From contig NZ_CP013118.1 in assembly GCF_001443605.1 (NCBI RefSeq), positions 4,551,001-4,615,000 on the forward strand: a DNA stretch of 64,000 nt. The letters run 5' to 3'. Below, piece by piece: positions 16,979 through 25,414 of the stretch. Both the position numbers and the translations under genes were made by a program. Position 1 is the stretch's first letter, and each line of letters starts with the position of its first letter. Source of the DNA: Salinivirga cyanobacteriivorans (GTDB taxonomy: Bacteria; Bacteroidota; Bacteroidia; Bacteroidales; Salinivirgaceae). The notes under the pieces were generated by a model that saw only the letters and a list, made by a program, of their open reading frames with translations, had not been told where the DNA came from and made no database searches.

Positions 16979-18223
16979 ATGATAAAACGTTTGATACTTA
17001 TTCTCACCATAGTGAATAGTTCTTTAAGTTTTGCTCAAGAACAAGTTGATATTTCAACAGGTGCTTCATATTTGTATGAAGTTTACTATAAACTTGATGA
17101 GGGAGTGGTTTCAACAATGCCCAGAATGGTTTGGGACTTTGCGTTTGATACCCGGTTTAATAGTGGAACAATTTGGGCCAACAATGGCAAAGAGCTAAGA
17201 GTGTATACTTACCCTTTTGGAGATACTGCAAGTTGGGATAGTGTAAATGTGCAGAATGTACATGAATGGGAGCCACTATACAACTCTCTTGATAATTGGG
17301 AAGTAGGTGCATTTAACAGGAATAAAGATGCGGAAAACCCTTATGATCATGGCTGGGGAGTATTTAATGAAGATACTGACCTAATTATAGGAGATAGTAT
17401 TTTTATTATAAAATATGCTGACGGGATACTTAAAAAACTTTGGATACAGGAGAAGCATACTATTGCAAATTCCTGGAAAATTAAGTATGCCAATGCTGAT
17501 GGCACTGATGAACAAATCATTGAAATTGATATTGATGATTATCGTGAAATGCACTTGCTGCATTTTTCGATGTTAGATAATACTCCAGTGGTACATGAAC
17601 CCGAAAAACATACTTGGGACCTTTACTTTAATGTCTATTGGGATTATACCATTCCGTATAAACTAAATGGTGTGTTGCAAAATCGTCATATAGCTGTTTA
17701 TCAGGTTGATACTGTGGACCAGGAAACATTTGTAGACTATAATCCTAATGGCTTTTCGCATTCTATTACTACAATTGGTGGCGACTGGAAAACTTATGAT
17801 TGGGTAGCAATGCAATATAACTTGTCTGATACTACAGTCTTTTTTATAAAAGATACTGCAGCTGCAATGTATAGCCCAATTTATAAGATATATTTCACAT
17901 ATTTTGGAGGCATGTTTAATGGTTCTTACTCCTTTATGCAAGAAGAAATTGAACCAATTGGAATGATTTTCCACAATAGTTTTGCTTCTGTAGTTTATCC
18001 CAATCCTGCAACTAATTATTTGAATATAATTGACGACCTTCCCGGAAAGGGTGTTTTTAAAATCGCTGATATGAGTGGCAAAACGATATTAGTGAAAAAT
18101 CGCTCTGTAAATGGAAAATTTAATCAAAATCGTATTTCACTTAAGAACTTATCTACCGGAGTGTATATTTTATTGATAGAGTCAGATAATGGGTGGGCTA
18201 AGAGCAGATTTATAAAAAAATAA
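16979..18223 (+). CDS. HmuY-like secreted protein with T9SS C-terminal sorting domain
   Basis: The 414-residue protein has an N-terminal signal peptide (MIKRLILILTIVNSSLSFAQ). The middle part shows tryptophan-rich repeated blocks (RMVWDFAFDTRF, HTWDLYFNVYWDYTIPY, TIGGDWKTYDW) like the HmuY haem-binding fold, in which each W-D-hydrophobic block is a core strand. The last 80 residues are a type A T9SS sorting domain (VVYPNPATNYLNI, then GKTILVK and LSTGVYILLIES), so it is exported and probably surface-attached. HmuY of Porphyromonas gingivalis is a lipoprotein; this one would use T9SS instead. It converges with a TonB receptor/DtxR operon, supporting an iron or haem role. The HmuY call is by pattern and context. 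Confidence 0.65.
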   Translation: MIKRLILILTIVNSSLSFAQEQVDISTGASYLYEVYYKLDEGVVSTMPRMVWDFAFDTRFNSGTIWANNGKELRVYTYPFGDTASWDSVNVQNVHEWEPLYNSLDNWEVGAFNRNKDAENPYDHGWGVFNEDTDLIIGDSIFIIKYADGILKKLWIQEKHTIANSWKIKYANADGTDEQIIEIDIDDYREMHLLHFSMLDNTPVVHEPEKHTWDLYFNVYWDYTIPYKLNGVLQNRHIAVYQVDTVDQETFVDYNPNGFSHSITTIGGDWKTYDWVAMQYNLSDTTVFFIKDTAAAMYSPIYKIYFTYFGGMFNGSYSFMQEEIEPIGMIFHNSFASVVYPNPATNYLNIIDDLPGKGVFKIADMSGKTILVKNRSVNGKFNQNRISLKNLSTGVYILLIESDNGWAKSRFIKK

Positions 18224-18337
18224 TTCTGAAACTGCGCATTACACATAAACCGAACTTTGTTATTAGAAACTTGCAAAATTTCTATTATCGACCTTAGTAA
18301 AACGATGTTCAGCTATAACCAAATTTTGAATAAAAGA

Positions 18338-18414
18338 AAGGGCTGTCTTAGAAGTAATTATCATTAGATCTTAATCTAATTTATTTAAATGCCTCTGAGA
18401 CAGCCCTTTTTATT
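18338..18414. terminator. bidirectional terminator between HmuY-like gene and TonB receptor
   Basis: AAAGGGCTGTCT (18338-18349) pairs perfectly with AGACAGCCCTTT (18398-18409). T-rich tails occur on both strands, and a palindrome (ATTAGATCTTAATCTAAT) lies in the loop. It sits between convergent genes. Confidence 0.75.
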
Positions 18415-18427
18415 TGTTAAGTATGTT

Positions 18428-20818
18428 TTAAAACGACTTCAATTTCACACCTACATAAAAGGTTCTTGGTAAAGCTGGCCCATACATATAATTACTGTCT
18501 CTGTTTCTGTAATTATCAAAGTCATCCTGGAAATTGTTCGTAATGTTTTTCACTCCTGCATATATTTCAATACCGGAGTCTAAAGTTTTAATAGGAATGG
18601 TATGACCTACTTTAATACTTATTTCTGTAAAAGGATCACTGGTTCTGTATTCATCTGCTAAGATATCTGGATCCGGTGAAAATTTAGCGTGAAGCATCTC
18701 ACCCGTATATACCGTGTTGATTGAGGCATCCCATCTGTCATTAGGAGTATAAGTTAATACAACATATCCGTATGCCTCAGGAGTACGGAGAAATTTCTTC
18801 TTGGCAGGTAATCCATCAATATTTTCAACTGCTTCGTCGTGCAAACTGCTTTGGAAGGTGAAACCTCCTTCAATTTGTGCTTGTTTGTTATAGTTTGCAC
18901 GCAACTCTATGGTTGCTCCCTGTACCGTCGCTCCCGGTCCGTTTCGTTTTTCAAATACTTCTCCTAATGCATCTCCTCCAATAGGTTGAAGGTAAAAAGC
19001 GTCATCTAATTTTGTGTAAAAGCCTTCTAGTGTAAAGCCTAGAATGTATTTCGCTTCCGGATAATCAAAATTGATCGATCCACTGATGCTGTTTGAACGT
19101 TCTTCTTTCAGATCATCACCTAGAATGATTCTGGAAATACCACCTCCGGCAAATGCAATATGCATGTCGGCATCAAAGGCTTGTGGCGCCCGGAATCCTG
19201 TACCCCATGTTAATCTGAGTTGTGTGTAGTCACGGTATTTGTACATTAAAGAAATACGTGGGCTAACTATTACATTATCAACTAAATTGTGTTTGTCAGC
19301 TCTTGCTCCAAGTAATAACGTAAAACCCTGTCCGATGTTCCAGTCACTTTGCAAATAAACGGCAGCATTATTTGTTTGCTGGTTGGTTCCATATTCATAA
19401 GCTGGAATAGAATCGACAACGTCATCATATTTGTGTTCAATTCCACCGGTAAGTACATTTGTTTCTCCGAAGAAATCATTTAATCTATGGTTGATCTGTA
19501 ATCCACCTTGAAGGGTTGTATTATCTGTCGTACCATATGGAGGATTGGTTAAATGTTCATCTAATGCTTCTTCTAATGCAACTTGTGGGTCTGGCTCTTC
19601 AGAATAATCCCCTAATACCGGATATAAACCCGTATAATGATCACGGTCTGTATTTTGTCCTGCAAAGTATGCAATGAATGAACTATTATCTTCATTGAAA
19701 TTAATTTGATAATCGATTCCACCCATTAGAATGTCATGTGTGCGTTCTTCCGATTGCAAAGCCAAATGCGCAGTTTTATCAGTTATCTCTCCACCATAGC
19801 GGTACTCATGAATACTTGAAAAGTTCACCTCAATTTTTTGGTTTGGGGTAGGTTTGAAAAACATGTTAGCGCCAAATGAGTTACTACGTAATTCTGGCAA
19901 TTCTGAATAACCATCTCTTTCTTCAGTAAGTGAACCATCAGTATTAAGTGTTAATCCTGTGTGGTCATATGCTTCACGGTATCTATTGTTTACATATAAA
20001 ACAACTCCTGCATTGCGTTGGCGTGTTACCATACTTACATTACCACTTAGCACATTATCCATGGCTCTACCGTTTATTGAATGTGAGGTATAGCTAATAT
20101 CGTAAGTATTTCTTTGGGGCATTTGTGTAATAACGTTAACGGTTCCTCCAATGGCACTTGAACCATACAATGCTGATCCTCCTCCGCGCACAACCTCAAT
20201 GCGATCGACCATGTTTGCAGGGATTTGCTCCATTCCGTAAAGACCAATTAATGGACTAAAAACCGGACGACCGTTGATTAAGATTTGTGAATACCCACCT
20301 CCAAGTCCGTTCATTCTTAATTGAGTGTAATTACATGTCTGGCAATCAGTTTCTACGCGCAATCCCGGTTGGAATTTTAGTCCTTCTGAGATATTACACG
20401 CCTGCACTGCATTAATGGTTTTTTTATCGAGCAGGTTTACAATAACAGGTGCATCTGTAATTCTTTTGAATGTCTTAGTTCCGGTTACTACCACTTCGTC
20501 CAATGCCATCACATCGCGCTCCAATTCAAAATTTACTTCAAGGGTTTTATCGTGAACAACAGTGATGGTTTTCTTTTGTGTTTTGTACCCTATAGCCTTG
20601 GCTACAATTACCAATTCTCCTTCAGGTAGGTCAATAAAATAATAGTGACCTGTTTCATCTGTTGCTGTACCTATGGTTGTTCCTTCAATGTAAATGGTAG
20701 CAAAAGGAACGTGCTCTCCTTCACTCTGAACATCTCCAAAAATGTTAGCATCGCTATGCTGCGCAAATGCTGAGAAATAAAAAATTGATGTAATTAAAAA
20801 TAAAGCTATCTTTTTCAT
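18428..20818 (-). CDS. TonB-dependent receptor (iron/haem-type)
   Basis: The 796-residue outer membrane receptor has a signal peptide (MKKIALFLITSIFYFSAFAQ), a carboxypeptidase-regulatory-like domain (residues 25-105, FGDVQSEGEHVPFATIYIEG), a plug (ACNISEGLKFQPGLRVETD, RMNGLGGGYSQILINGRPVF, IEVVRGGGSALYGSSAIGG) and a 22-strand-type barrel ending in YVGVKLKSF. The CQTC pair before NYTQLRMNG is a feature of a Bacteroidota receptor subgroup. The gene lies 6 bases after a DtxR-family regulator gene on the same strand, so the pair is an operon, and a HmuY-like gene converges on it. Iron complex or haem is the likely ligand; the exact one cannot be told. Confidence 0.88.
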   Translation of the reverse strand: MKKIALFLITSIFYFSAFAQHSDANIFGDVQSEGEHVPFATIYIEGTTIGTATDETGHYYFIDLPEGELVIVAKAIGYKTQKKTITVVHDKTLEVNFELERDVMALDEVVVTGTKTFKRITDAPVIVNLLDKKTINAVQACNISEGLKFQPGLRVETDCQTCNYTQLRMNGLGGGYSQILINGRPVFSPLIGLYGMEQIPANMVDRIEVVRGGGSALYGSSAIGGTVNVITQMPQRNTYDISYTSHSINGRAMDNVLSGNVSMVTRQRNAGVVLYVNNRYREAYDHTGLTLNTDGSLTEERDGYSELPELRSNSFGANMFFKPTPNQKIEVNFSSIHEYRYGGEITDKTAHLALQSEERTHDILMGGIDYQINFNEDNSSFIAYFAGQNTDRDHYTGLYPVLGDYSEEPDPQVALEEALDEHLTNPPYGTTDNTTLQGGLQINHRLNDFFGETNVLTGGIEHKYDDVVDSIPAYEYGTNQQTNNAAVYLQSDWNIGQGFTLLLGARADKHNLVDNVIVSPRISLMYKYRDYTQLRLTWGTGFRAPQAFDADMHIAFAGGGISRIILGDDLKEERSNSISGSINFDYPEAKYILGFTLEGFYTKLDDAFYLQPIGGDALGEVFEKRNGPGATVQGATIELRANYNKQAQIEGGFTFQSSLHDEAVENIDGLPAKKKFLRTPEAYGYVVLTYTPNDRWDASINTVYTGEMLHAKFSPDPDILADEYRTSDPFTEISIKVGHTIPIKTLDSGIEIYAGVKNITNNFQDDFDNYRNRDSNYMYGPALPRTFYVGVKLKSF

Positions 20819-20824
20819 TATTAA

Positions 20825-21481
20825 TTAGTTAATTGGTTTTACATAAATTACTTCAGCAAATTCAGAGGGCAAAATAATTTCTTTGCCCTGAATTTCAATT
20901 GCTGTCATTTTATTATTGGTATATTGTTTTTTTACAACTATTTGCGTGTCAATTTTAATCTGGTTGGCTTCGCAAAACGAAAAAAACTCTTTATCAGAAC
21001 TAAAAAGCCTACTGATAATATATTTGCCTTCCTGCGCCCCTGATAGATTTATGGCATCTGTTACAGCGGGCAAATTTAGGTTTTGATCCGGAATAGGATC
21101 ACCATGCGGATCATATTTCGGGTGATTTAGAAATTCACTTAGTTTGTTAGCCAGGTAGTCTGAAGTTTGATGTTCCAGCATTTCTGCTTCGGTATGAATT
21201 TCGTGTAAATCCATATGCAGTACTTCATGTAAAAAAGTCTCCCACAAACGGTGCTTTCTTAATACTTTTAGAGCAAGTTCCTGTCCTTTATCTGTCAGCG
21301 ATAGTGCTTTGTATTTTTCATACTTGATTAAATCTTTCGCTGCCAGCTTTTTAGCCATATCTGTTGCAGCAGCATTGCTGAACATTAGAGTACGCGCAAT
21401 AGAACCCGGCTTGGTATCCTGATTGGAGCGCATGTGCATTTTGTAAATGGTTTTTATGAAGTTCTCTGTAGAAATACTCAT
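20825..21481 (-). CDS. DtxR/MntR-family metal-dependent repressor
   Basis: The 218-residue protein has an N-terminal winged helix (STENFIKTIYKMHMRS, LAAKDLIKYEKYKALSLTDKG), the metal-binding dimerisation domain with the family signatures HRLWETFLHEVLHMDLHEIH, EAEMLEHQTSDYLANKL and HPKYDPHGDPIP, and a C-terminal FeoA/SH3-like domain of about 75 residues. It is the first gene of an operon with the TonB receptor and probably represses it in response to Fe2+ or Mn2+. Bacteroidota homologues next to haem or iron receptors support iron, by inference. Confidence 0.9.
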   Translation of the reverse strand: MSISTENFIKTIYKMHMRSNQDTKPGSIARTLMFSNAAATDMAKKLAAKDLIKYEKYKALSLTDKGQELALKVLRKHRLWETFLHEVLHMDLHEIHTEAEMLEHQTSDYLANKLSEFLNHPKYDPHGDPIPDQNLNLPAVTDAINLSGAQEGKYIISRLFSSDKEFFSFCEANQIKIDTQIVVKKQYTNNKMTAIEIQGKEIILPSEFAEVIYVKPIN

Positions 21482-21545
21482 ATGTTATTTTTTAAGTATG
21501 CTTAAATTTAATACAAGTGAAGCTTAAAAATGTTTAGATTTAGTT

Positions 21546-21598
21546 TCAGGTTTCAAGTTTCAGGTTGAGCAACTTGAAACCTTAAACCTGAAACTTGT
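21546..21598. repeat. nested palindrome upstream of the dtxR-type gene
   Basis: A short stretch is built from the word pair CAGGTTTCAAG/CTTGAAACCT and AAGTTTCAGGTT/AACCTGAAACTT, which overlap so that two alternative hairpins can form. It lies between the divergent dtxR-type gene and the broken ceramidase-like gene. It could be a bidirectional terminator, a repeat unit or an operator; it is too long for a typical DtxR box. Confidence 0.5.
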
Positions 21599-21650
21599 AT
21601 TATTCTAATTAAGCATTAAATTCGACTATTCGTTTATTAAAATTAGAAAG

Positions 21651-21826
21651 ATGAACCATCCAATCTACTGCGAACAGCCCATATACCAGGCATTTTTTGA
21701 GCCTATCAATACCATTACCAATCTGGCATTTATGATAGCTGGAATTGTGCTGTTTATTCAGCTTAAAAGGCGCAATGTTCTAAATATTAAAGGTATATAC
21801 TTTTCTGCTTTGTTGGTAATTGTAGG
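21651..21826 (+). pseudogene. ceramidase-like membrane protein, cut after about 59 residues by IS3
   Basis: The fragment MNHPIYCEQPIYQAFFEPIN followed by TITNLAFMIAGIVLFIQL and a second hydrophobic stretch resembles the start of alkaline-ceramidase-like seven-helix membrane proteins (YCE, then EP-N-T-TNLAF). IS3 copy 2 begins at 21827 inside the second helix and the remainder is not on the other side. Intact homologues are about 200-230 residues. Confidence 0.55.
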
Positions 21827-21899
21827 TGGTTTAGCTCCTTATAAATCGGACAATCTATTTTCAGGTTTCAAAAGTAACCATTTTCTTCATAATATTGCA

Positions 21900-23002
21900 T
21901 TAGCAAGGGACGACCGAAGGTGACCTTTTTACCGATGGTTGTTTTGGTGTAACGGGCCCGTTCACCTTTCTATGTAAATCTGACGGCTCATCGAGAGCCG
22001 CCCGATTTAAGCAAGGGACTTCCCTCAGGCTCTCATTCCCCGATAGCTGGTAGTAGGGGATTTTGGAGTAAAACCTGACTTTTCGGTTTTTGTATTCTTT
22101 ACGAATTATTAATCCTTTATCCCACATTTCCCAAAATAAACGAGGTGGAAGGTTTGCAATAGAGCCGTGTAGTCGGACGTTGTTGTATTTTTCATAAAAT
22201 ATTGTAAGTCGTTGTGTTAATTGCCCAATATCCCAAAAGTTATTATTGCCAAGCGATTTTGATAAAATGTTGTGAAAACTCTCCACATGACCATTTTCCT
22301 GTGGGGTATACGGGTGTGTAAAAACTTGATTAAGATAATTTTCCTTAAAAAATGATTGGATGATTTTTGAGCCAAATTGTGGCCCATTATCATTACGGAT
22401 CTCCACATGTACACCCTTAGTTAATATATCAGCCGGCTGCAAATGATCAATAATTACTTGCTCCCATGCCTTTTTAACATCGCCTGATTTCATAGAAAAT
22501 CCCACCCTCCAATGTAAAACAGCTCGTGTAAATGTGTCTATAATAGTCAAAATAAAAGCATACCTGCGTGCTTGGGTAATCCAAATATATTTGATGTCCA
22601 TTTCGATTACTTCCAGGGGGCCTTTCGGGGTGACTATTCGATATCTGGCATATGTTTTTGGCTGTCGATTATACTTTGTTTTAAATAATTGAGACTCTTT
22701 CATCAGCCGATATACTTTTTTGTGGTTAATTAAATATCCCAGCAACACTAAAGCTGTTGCCATCTTTCTGTAGCCATAATCTGTATCCGGATCAGACTGT
22801 ATGTTTTTTATTTTTTTGATAACAAAAGAGTTGTTTTTAATAATTTTTTGGCCATCCTCCAGTTTTTCTGTTGTACTGGTGGGTTTTCTGCCTGGCCGTT
22901 TGCCAAGAGATTTATAATAATATTGATGCTTGGTAACTCCGGCAATGGAAAGAGCAATGTCTCTGCGAAGTCCAAACCCAATATATTTACAAACTATTTC
23001 TT
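21900..23002 (-). CDS. IS3-family transposase OrfB, copy 2
   Basis: The DDE integrase subunit matches copy 1 (MDIKYIWIT, RNDNGPQFGS, ENGHVESFH). It is expressed as an OrfAB fusion through slippery heptamers at 23000-23006 and 23024-23030; the first in-frame ATG is at 22763. It differs from copy 1 by a handful of residues near the start (for example FKTKYNRQ for LKTQHKRQ). The frame is intact. Confidence 0.85.
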
Positions 23003-23317
23003 TTTTCTCGCCCAGGCATACTTCTTTTTTAGCATATCATCTTTGAGCCGCCCTTCAAGTTCTTTTTCGGCTAAAAGCTTTTTCAGCGTTTCGTTTTCTT
23101 TTTCTAAACGCTTAATCTCTTTTAACTGAGCAGGGGTCATCCCATGGCGAAAGCCAGCTTCTCCCATGGTTTCGAATTTTTTCTTCCAACCATAATATGT
23201 GGCCGGATAAATTCCGTGTTTCTCAAGGGTTACGTTAACTCCTTGTTCTGTAGCTTCTTTTATAATCTGAAGCTTTTCCTCTTTGGTGAATTTTCTTTTT
23301 TTCATGTCTGTGTGCAT
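22994..23317 (-). CDS. IS3-family OrfA, copy 2
   Basis: This 107-residue helix-turn-helix and leucine-zipper protein is identical to the OrfA of copy 1. It ends in the same two AAAAAAG frameshift heptamers. Confidence 0.9.
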   Translation of the reverse strand: MHTDMKKRKFTKEEKLQIIKEATEQGVNVTLEKHGIYPATYYGWKKKFETMGEAGFRHGMTPAQLKEIKRLEKENETLKKLLAEKELEGRLKDDMLKKKYAWARKKK

Positions 23318-23448
23318 AATTACTAATTTTTATTGATAATTATGTCAGACTTATTCGGGGGCTAATTCACACAGTAGTTCGTTGAGTAGCTTGTGAGTTT
23401 GGGTTGCAGGGAGTCGAAACGAACGGCCATTCCAGGTTCAATATGATA

Positions 23449-23478
23449 GCGCTGAATTGCATTCAGTGCGCGACGCTA
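23449..23478. repeat. 30-bp direct repeat, left copy, with palindromic core
   Basis: The unit starts GCGCTGAATTGC and ends GCGACGCTA. Its core GCGCTGAAT-TGC-ATTCAGTGCGC is a hairpin. An exact copy lies at 24902-24931, on the other side of the ATPase gene. In both places TTAATTACTCA and TCAACC/TTAACC words follow. Confidence 0.7.
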
Positions 23479-23528
23479 ACACTCTATTCAACCAATCAAC
23501 TTAATTACTCAGTAACCCAATCAACCAC

Positions 23529-24674
23529 TTACCAATCTTGCCATGAAATAAGTTTTCCGTAAGGCGTTTCCATGCTTTTATTACCTCCGTAAATAACTGA
23601 TCCGGCCGTTTTTTTATTATTTAATTTATCCCAGTATTGAAGTCCTTTAAAAAAGTTTTTATTGTATGTGCTTCCGGATTTTATTTCATAAGCTTCAATT
23701 TGAAGATCATTTTCAATGAGTAAATCAATTTCATTTCCTGTATTGTCTCTCCAAAAATAAATATGCGGCTCTTTCGCATTATTGAAATGTTTTTTAATGA
23801 GTTCCATAATCATCCAGTTCTCGAATAAACCTCCCCGCAGGTAATGTGTGAGAATTTGCGAGTGGTTTTGGATTCCCAGTAATGAACATGCAAGCCCGGT
23901 ATCGTAAAAATATAGTTTCGGTGTTTTAACCAAGCGCTTGTTAAAGTTTTTGTGATGCGGTTTAAGCAAATAAATAATGTAGCTGGCTTCCAGAATGCTT
24001 AACCATGCTTTAGCTGTTGGTTGTGTTATTCCACACTCATTGGCAATGGAAGAAAGGTTTAAAAGCTGTCCAATTCTTCCTGCACAAAGCTTAACGAAAC
24101 GATTGAATTGCAAAAGGTTTGAAATGTTCTGTAGTTGTCTTACATCTCGCTCAATGTAGGTTTGAATGTAAAAAGGATAAAAATCTATAGGATCTATTTT
24201 TTTATCGTACAACCTTGGGTATCCTCCATTGAAAATATGTTCATCAGGTGTTTTCAGTTTAATTGAAGTATTCGCTAGCTCTCTTTTTGAAAAGGGAAGT
24301 AGTTTCAATATGGCCGTTCGACCTGCTAATGTTTGACTAATTTTTTCCATCAAAAGAAAATTCTGAGAACCGGAAATAATATACATGCCTTCCTTATTTG
24401 CCTTATCTGTGTGGCTTTGTAAATAAGAGAATAGTTCAGGAAGGCGCTGCGCTTCATCTAAAATTACCTTATTGCTATATTGTGATAAAAAAAGTCGTGG
24501 GTCTTCCTGCGCTAATAGCAGCATGTCAGGATCTTCAAAATTAACGTACTCATAATCAGGAAAGATACTTTTGATAAGGGTTGTTTTGCCCGATTGCCTT
24601 GGTCCCGTGACGGTTACAATGGGATATTTAGACACAAAATATTTAAGTTTATCTGCTAAGTTTCTCTTTATCAT
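23529..24674 (-). CDS. AAA ATPase with C-terminal DUF4143 domain
   Basis: The 381-residue protein has Walker A VTGPRQSGKTT (residues 21-31), Walker B KVILDEAQRLP (about 69-79), a sensor IISGSQNFLL, and a C-terminal half typical of DUF4143 (QTYIERDVRQLQNI, YFYDTGLACSLLGIQ, FENWMIMELIK, YFWRDNTGNEIDLLIE, EIKSG). The C-terminal E-I-D and E-I-K residues follow the PD-(D/E)XK nuclease-like pattern of this family. Such genes are common and mobile in Bacteroidota; a cellular role is not established. It is bracketed by 30-bp direct repeats and lies next to IS3 copy 2. Confidence 0.85.
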   Translation of the reverse strand: MIKRNLADKLKYFVSKYPIVTVTGPRQSGKTTLIKSIFPDYEYVNFEDPDMLLLAQEDPRLFLSQYSNKVILDEAQRLPELFSYLQSHTDKANKEGMYIISGSQNFLLMEKISQTLAGRTAILKLLPFSKRELANTSIKLKTPDEHIFNGGYPRLYDKKIDPIDFYPFYIQTYIERDVRQLQNISNLLQFNRFVKLCAGRIGQLLNLSSIANECGITQPTAKAWLSILEASYIIYLLKPHHKNFNKRLVKTPKLYFYDTGLACSLLGIQNHSQILTHYLRGGLFENWMIMELIKKHFNNAKEPHIYFWRDNTGNEIDLLIENDLQIEAYEIKSGSTYNKNFFKGLQYWDKLNNKKTAGSVIYGGNKSMETPYGKLISWQDW

Positions 24675-24901
24675 TTTTACAATTTTAAAGTGTAATATTG
24701 AATTTGTAAAATATGAATTTTAAATGAAAAATCCAAGAAAATTGTCGCTGTGTGAGTTGGTTGTTAAACAGAATGCAATTCATAATTGCAACGTGGGTTA
24801 CAGGTATCCATACGTTGCGACTGAATATTTATTGTGATTAGGGCAATGGTTTTGTGATTTGGAATTTGTGCTGTTTGGGTTTTGTTTTTTGTGCTATAAT
24901 C

Positions 24902-24931
24902 GCGCTGAATTGCATTCAGTGCGCGACGCTA
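24902..24931. repeat. 30-bp direct repeat, right copy
   Basis: This is identical to 23449-23478. Together the two copies bracket the ATPase gene and could be the footprint of its insertion as a unit or the substrate for its loss. Confidence 0.7.
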
Positions 24932-24949
24932 CGAACTCAATTAACCGAG

Positions 24950-25178
24950 ATTTGTCATTAGGAATTTGAAAAATTTCTAATGGCAATAGGCGTAAGCCTA
25001 TCGAGGTTAATCCCGGTTTAGAAAATCTTACTTTTCGGTGAAACTGGAAAGTCTAGATTTTCTTAATCGAACCGGAGCGAAGCGTAGCTCACCGAAGGTA
25101 ATTGTCAATTAGGTGAAACCTAATGACAACCGGAGTGAAACGGAGCTCAGCGATAGCTAATTTTGGGATTAACTTAAT
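24950..25178. repeat. three-unit structured palindromic repeat with GNRA-like loops
   Basis: This stretch is almost entirely paired. Unit 1 is a long hairpin (CATTAGGAATTT-GAA-AAATTTCTAATG) followed by ATAGGC-GTAA-GCCTAT. Unit 2 is TTAGAAAATCT...AGATTTTCTTAA with an inner hairpin, followed by CGGAGCGAAGCGTAGCTCACC. Unit 3 is TTGTCAATTAGG-TGAAA-CCTAATGACAA followed by CGGAGTGAAACGGAGCTCAG and AGC-GATA-GCT. The linkers of units 2 and 3 are clearly related and that of unit 1 more distantly; most end in -TAAT. TTAATCCC (25005-25012) pairs with GGGATTAA at the end. It could be a structured RNA or a palindromic extragenic repeat. Confidence 0.6.
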
Positions 25179-25414
25179 TACTCAATTAACCATTCAACCT
25201 ATTTAACCTAATTAACTCAATACCCATTTAACCCAACCAACTTAATCTTTTTTTCAACAAGAATCATGATCACATGCCTCGGTTATCTGAGGTATTGCTG
25301 AAAAAATGTATCGTAAGATATTTTAAATCAGTTTTTTATATTTGTAATAATTTGCAATTGCATTTTATTATTACGTAGTGTAGCTTTGATTATCACTAAT
25401 TAAACAAAATTTAC
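25179..25414. other. low-complexity TTAACC-type stretch and leader of unknown gene
   Basis: From about 25179 to 25252 the sequence consists of loosely periodic words (CAATTAACC, CAACCTATTTAACC, AATTAACTC, CATTTAACCC). The same words flank the left 30-bp repeat at 23484-23525. A TATATTTG (25337-25344) fits the Bacteroidota -7 box for the gene at 25415, but I see no matching upstream TTTG. Confidence 0.45.

Larger units (their letters stand above)
21827..23369 (-). mobile_element. IS3-family insertion sequence, copy 2
   Basis: This is a second 1543-bp copy, same orientation as the one at 2654-4196, with the same TG...CA ends and inverted repeats. Apart from two changes in the left terminal repeat, all differences from copy 1 (about 20) lie in one 380-bp patch corresponding to positions 22447-22825. 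No target-site duplication is visible; the flanks are a broken ceramidase-like gene and unrelated intergenic DNA. Confidence 0.9.

Noticed and set aside
23529..24674. ATPase as part of a known defence system
   Set aside because: DUF4143 ATPases are widespread as single genes and no partner gene is adjacent, so no system can be named.
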